A stretch of DNA of 64,000 nucleotides, taken from Apostichopus japonicus. Taxonomy: Eukaryota > Echinodermata > Holothuroidea > Aspidochirotida > Stichopodidae. The notes beneath the pieces were generated by a model, which did not search any database, was not told the DNA's origin, and was given only the letters and a program-made list of their open reading frames with translations. The position numbers and the translations under genes are program-made. Below are positions 62,317 through 64,000 of the stretch, one piece after another. How positions within the stretch are numbered: position 1 is the stretch's first letter; each line of letters begins with the position of its first letter. The DNA lies in the NCBI RefSeq assembly GCF_037975245.1, contig NC_092583.1:13015264-13079263 (forward strand). The letters run 5' to 3'.

Positions 62317-64000
62317 ACGTGATGTGAATTAACTTATTGGTCTATCACAGAAGCTCGTTACCTTGCGTTACTAAAATGATTGTACTAAACTTTCGCGCAA
62401 TCCTCTCCCTCTCGCAGAGTCCCCCCCCCCCCCTCCTCTCCTCACAGAAGATTCCTCCACACGCCGAATATCATATCCTATCGCCAGAATCCCGCTCTTC
62501 TCTCCTAATCCTCTACACCCCCTCCATGTTATTAATTTCCTGATAAGCGAGATTTACAACTAACCTAGAATAAGTCTTGTGCAACCCTTTATGTATGAAA
62601 GAAAAAAAGTCCCTTCAATCTCGCCACCGAACGTGACCAGTTTTCACATTTCAAGCTGTTATCTTGTAAACAATAAATTCGAACTGTCCCGGAACCCGAA
62701 CACTTAATAGATAAACACCAACTAGACACAACGATTGTCTATCGTGCGTCACTTATTGTACAGAGCTACAAATCACTCTGTACTATAGGAAACATATTAT
62801 AACATGAATTCATAACGAGGCCAAACAAGGAACACATTCATAATTGTTTATCTTATCGGTTCCACGATAATAGGGGCTTCCCTTGTTCTAACACACTTGA
62901 TGTAACTGTTCGCTGGCTTCAAGTGCATGCACGGTGAGGCCATCTTTCACTCCTCATAGCAACGCGCCTTAGAATATTAAATTATTTTAATGGTGACAGA
63001 CAAGCCAACCTCCCGCAAAGTAACAAACTTTAAAAAAGGTACGTACTAAAGTTAAAATAATAATAATAAAATACAGATTTTTTGAATAATTCCAACAGCA
63101 CGGAATGAATCGCAAGAGATGAGGAATGCTATAGAATATCATGATTACGGAACCCTTGGTGTCGACGTTTGATAGGATAACAACTCATGGTCTGCGCGTT
63201 TGATTTTTTTATTTTTCAGGTCACATACTACACTTTTACGCGAGTATTAAAGAAACGACAATAAAATTAGAATCACATGATCTGACAGTATACATTATGT
63301 CTAGTTATATGTTAAGTAGATGAAGAGTGTCACGTGGCCCACACGACCAGACCCAGACTAAAACGGAATAGAATACCCCCCCCCCCCAAAAAAAAAAAAT
63401 AAGAAAAACACGCATCGTTGTCATATAATTGATAACGGTTTCTAAATTGCTTTGCGCAATATTGCGAGACTTATTGATATGTATTTTCTTTAATTTTCGC
63501 AAGTAAACTTGATTCAAGTACATTATAAATCCGAATTGAATACCTGGGTGTGTGTGTGTCGTACTGGCGTGCGTGCGTGTTTTAATTTGATACATTATTG
63601 TGACAAGGCATGTAAATATAAGGATAGGACAATTAAGACAAACATTATTAACGTCACAACCCCCCCCCCCCCCACAAAAAAGAAAACGATAGTAATTTCG
63701 AAAAGAAACAAAGAAAGATTGAACAGAAAAAAATCTAGTAATGTGTCATTCTGGAAGACATGGTATGTGCTAGATGGGAACGCTTATTTCACTATAGAAT
63801 AACATTCATAAAGTTCAAACGATCAGAAATGTTGTAACCAAATGTCAGAAACATCAGTCTGGTGAAAAGAGATGTGCGAATTGTGAGTTACAAATGGTGT
63901 TAACAGGATGCTAGACGGAGGGGGGGGGGGGGTATGGGGTGGCAGTGAGGTGAAGGGAGATCATGGAGTATAGAGGGATTATATTACAGGATTTGGAAAT
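62317..64000. other. AT-rich DNA without a recognised gene
   Basis: G/C runs at 62421, 63376, 63660 and 63920. A (TG)n/GCGTGCGTGCGTG run lies near 63549-63580. No gene recognised to the right edge. Confidence 0.55.

Overview
This looks like non-coding, intron- or intergenic-type nuclear DNA from a marine invertebrate animal, possibly an echinoderm or another deuterostome. The grounds are an AT-rich base composition, abundant (AT)n, (AC)n and tetranucleotide microsatellites, many long G or C homopolymers, small hAT-type non-autonomous transposons, tandem repeats rich in the hexamer AGGTCA, and splice-site-like signals around short open frames. The species assignment is a guess. There are no bacterial-style operons, no recognisable tRNA, rRNA or CRISPR, no reverse transcriptase or transposase, and no viral gene.

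Coding content is sparse. The best gene evidence is a short GC-rich exon on the minus strand (22171-22276). It has an ATG, basic residues, a hydrophobic signal-peptide core and an immediate GTAAGT donor, and a CCAAT box and a 12-bp palindromic CRE lie about 300 bases upstream. Its downstream exons should lie at lower coordinates, but I could not find them. The second candidate is an internal minus-strand exon at 478-572 encoding a membrane segment that recalls XK-related proteins. A few further open segments (14592-14699, 25447-25698, 27161-27217, 61563-62033) are weak. Nearly every other open frame is the length expected by chance or lies in a repeat.

Layout. 1-5.1 kb: a 32-bp perfect palindrome, the membrane-protein exon candidate, then a 2.8-kb block of about 400-bp tandem units packed with AGGTCA direct repeats and bounded by GGTTCCTTGCTT and its inverse. 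5-12 kb: featureless AT-rich DNA with microsatellites. 12.3-16.1 kb: three transposon-like copies, one with an 8-bp target duplication. 22 kb: signal-peptide exon and putative promoter. 24-25 kb: a second AGGTCA-rich repeat region. 31.2-32.0 kb: an inverted repeat with 130-bp arms tipped by poly-G. 37.5 kb: a telomere-like G-rich minisatellite. 39.2 kb: a second hAT-type element with an 8-bp target duplication. 42.3 kb: another transposon-like copy. 44.1 and 48.4 kb: minisatellites. 49-52 kb: a cluster of CRE palindromes. 61.0 kb: a tRNA-like SINE candidate followed by (AT)n. 62.2 kb: a 46-bp minisatellite.

Two window-wide signals stand out. The palindrome TGACGTCA (full CRE) occurs 17 times and TAGGCCTA 8 times, where I would expect about one of each. 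I see no multi-gene system here; the interest is in repeat architecture and motif enrichment.
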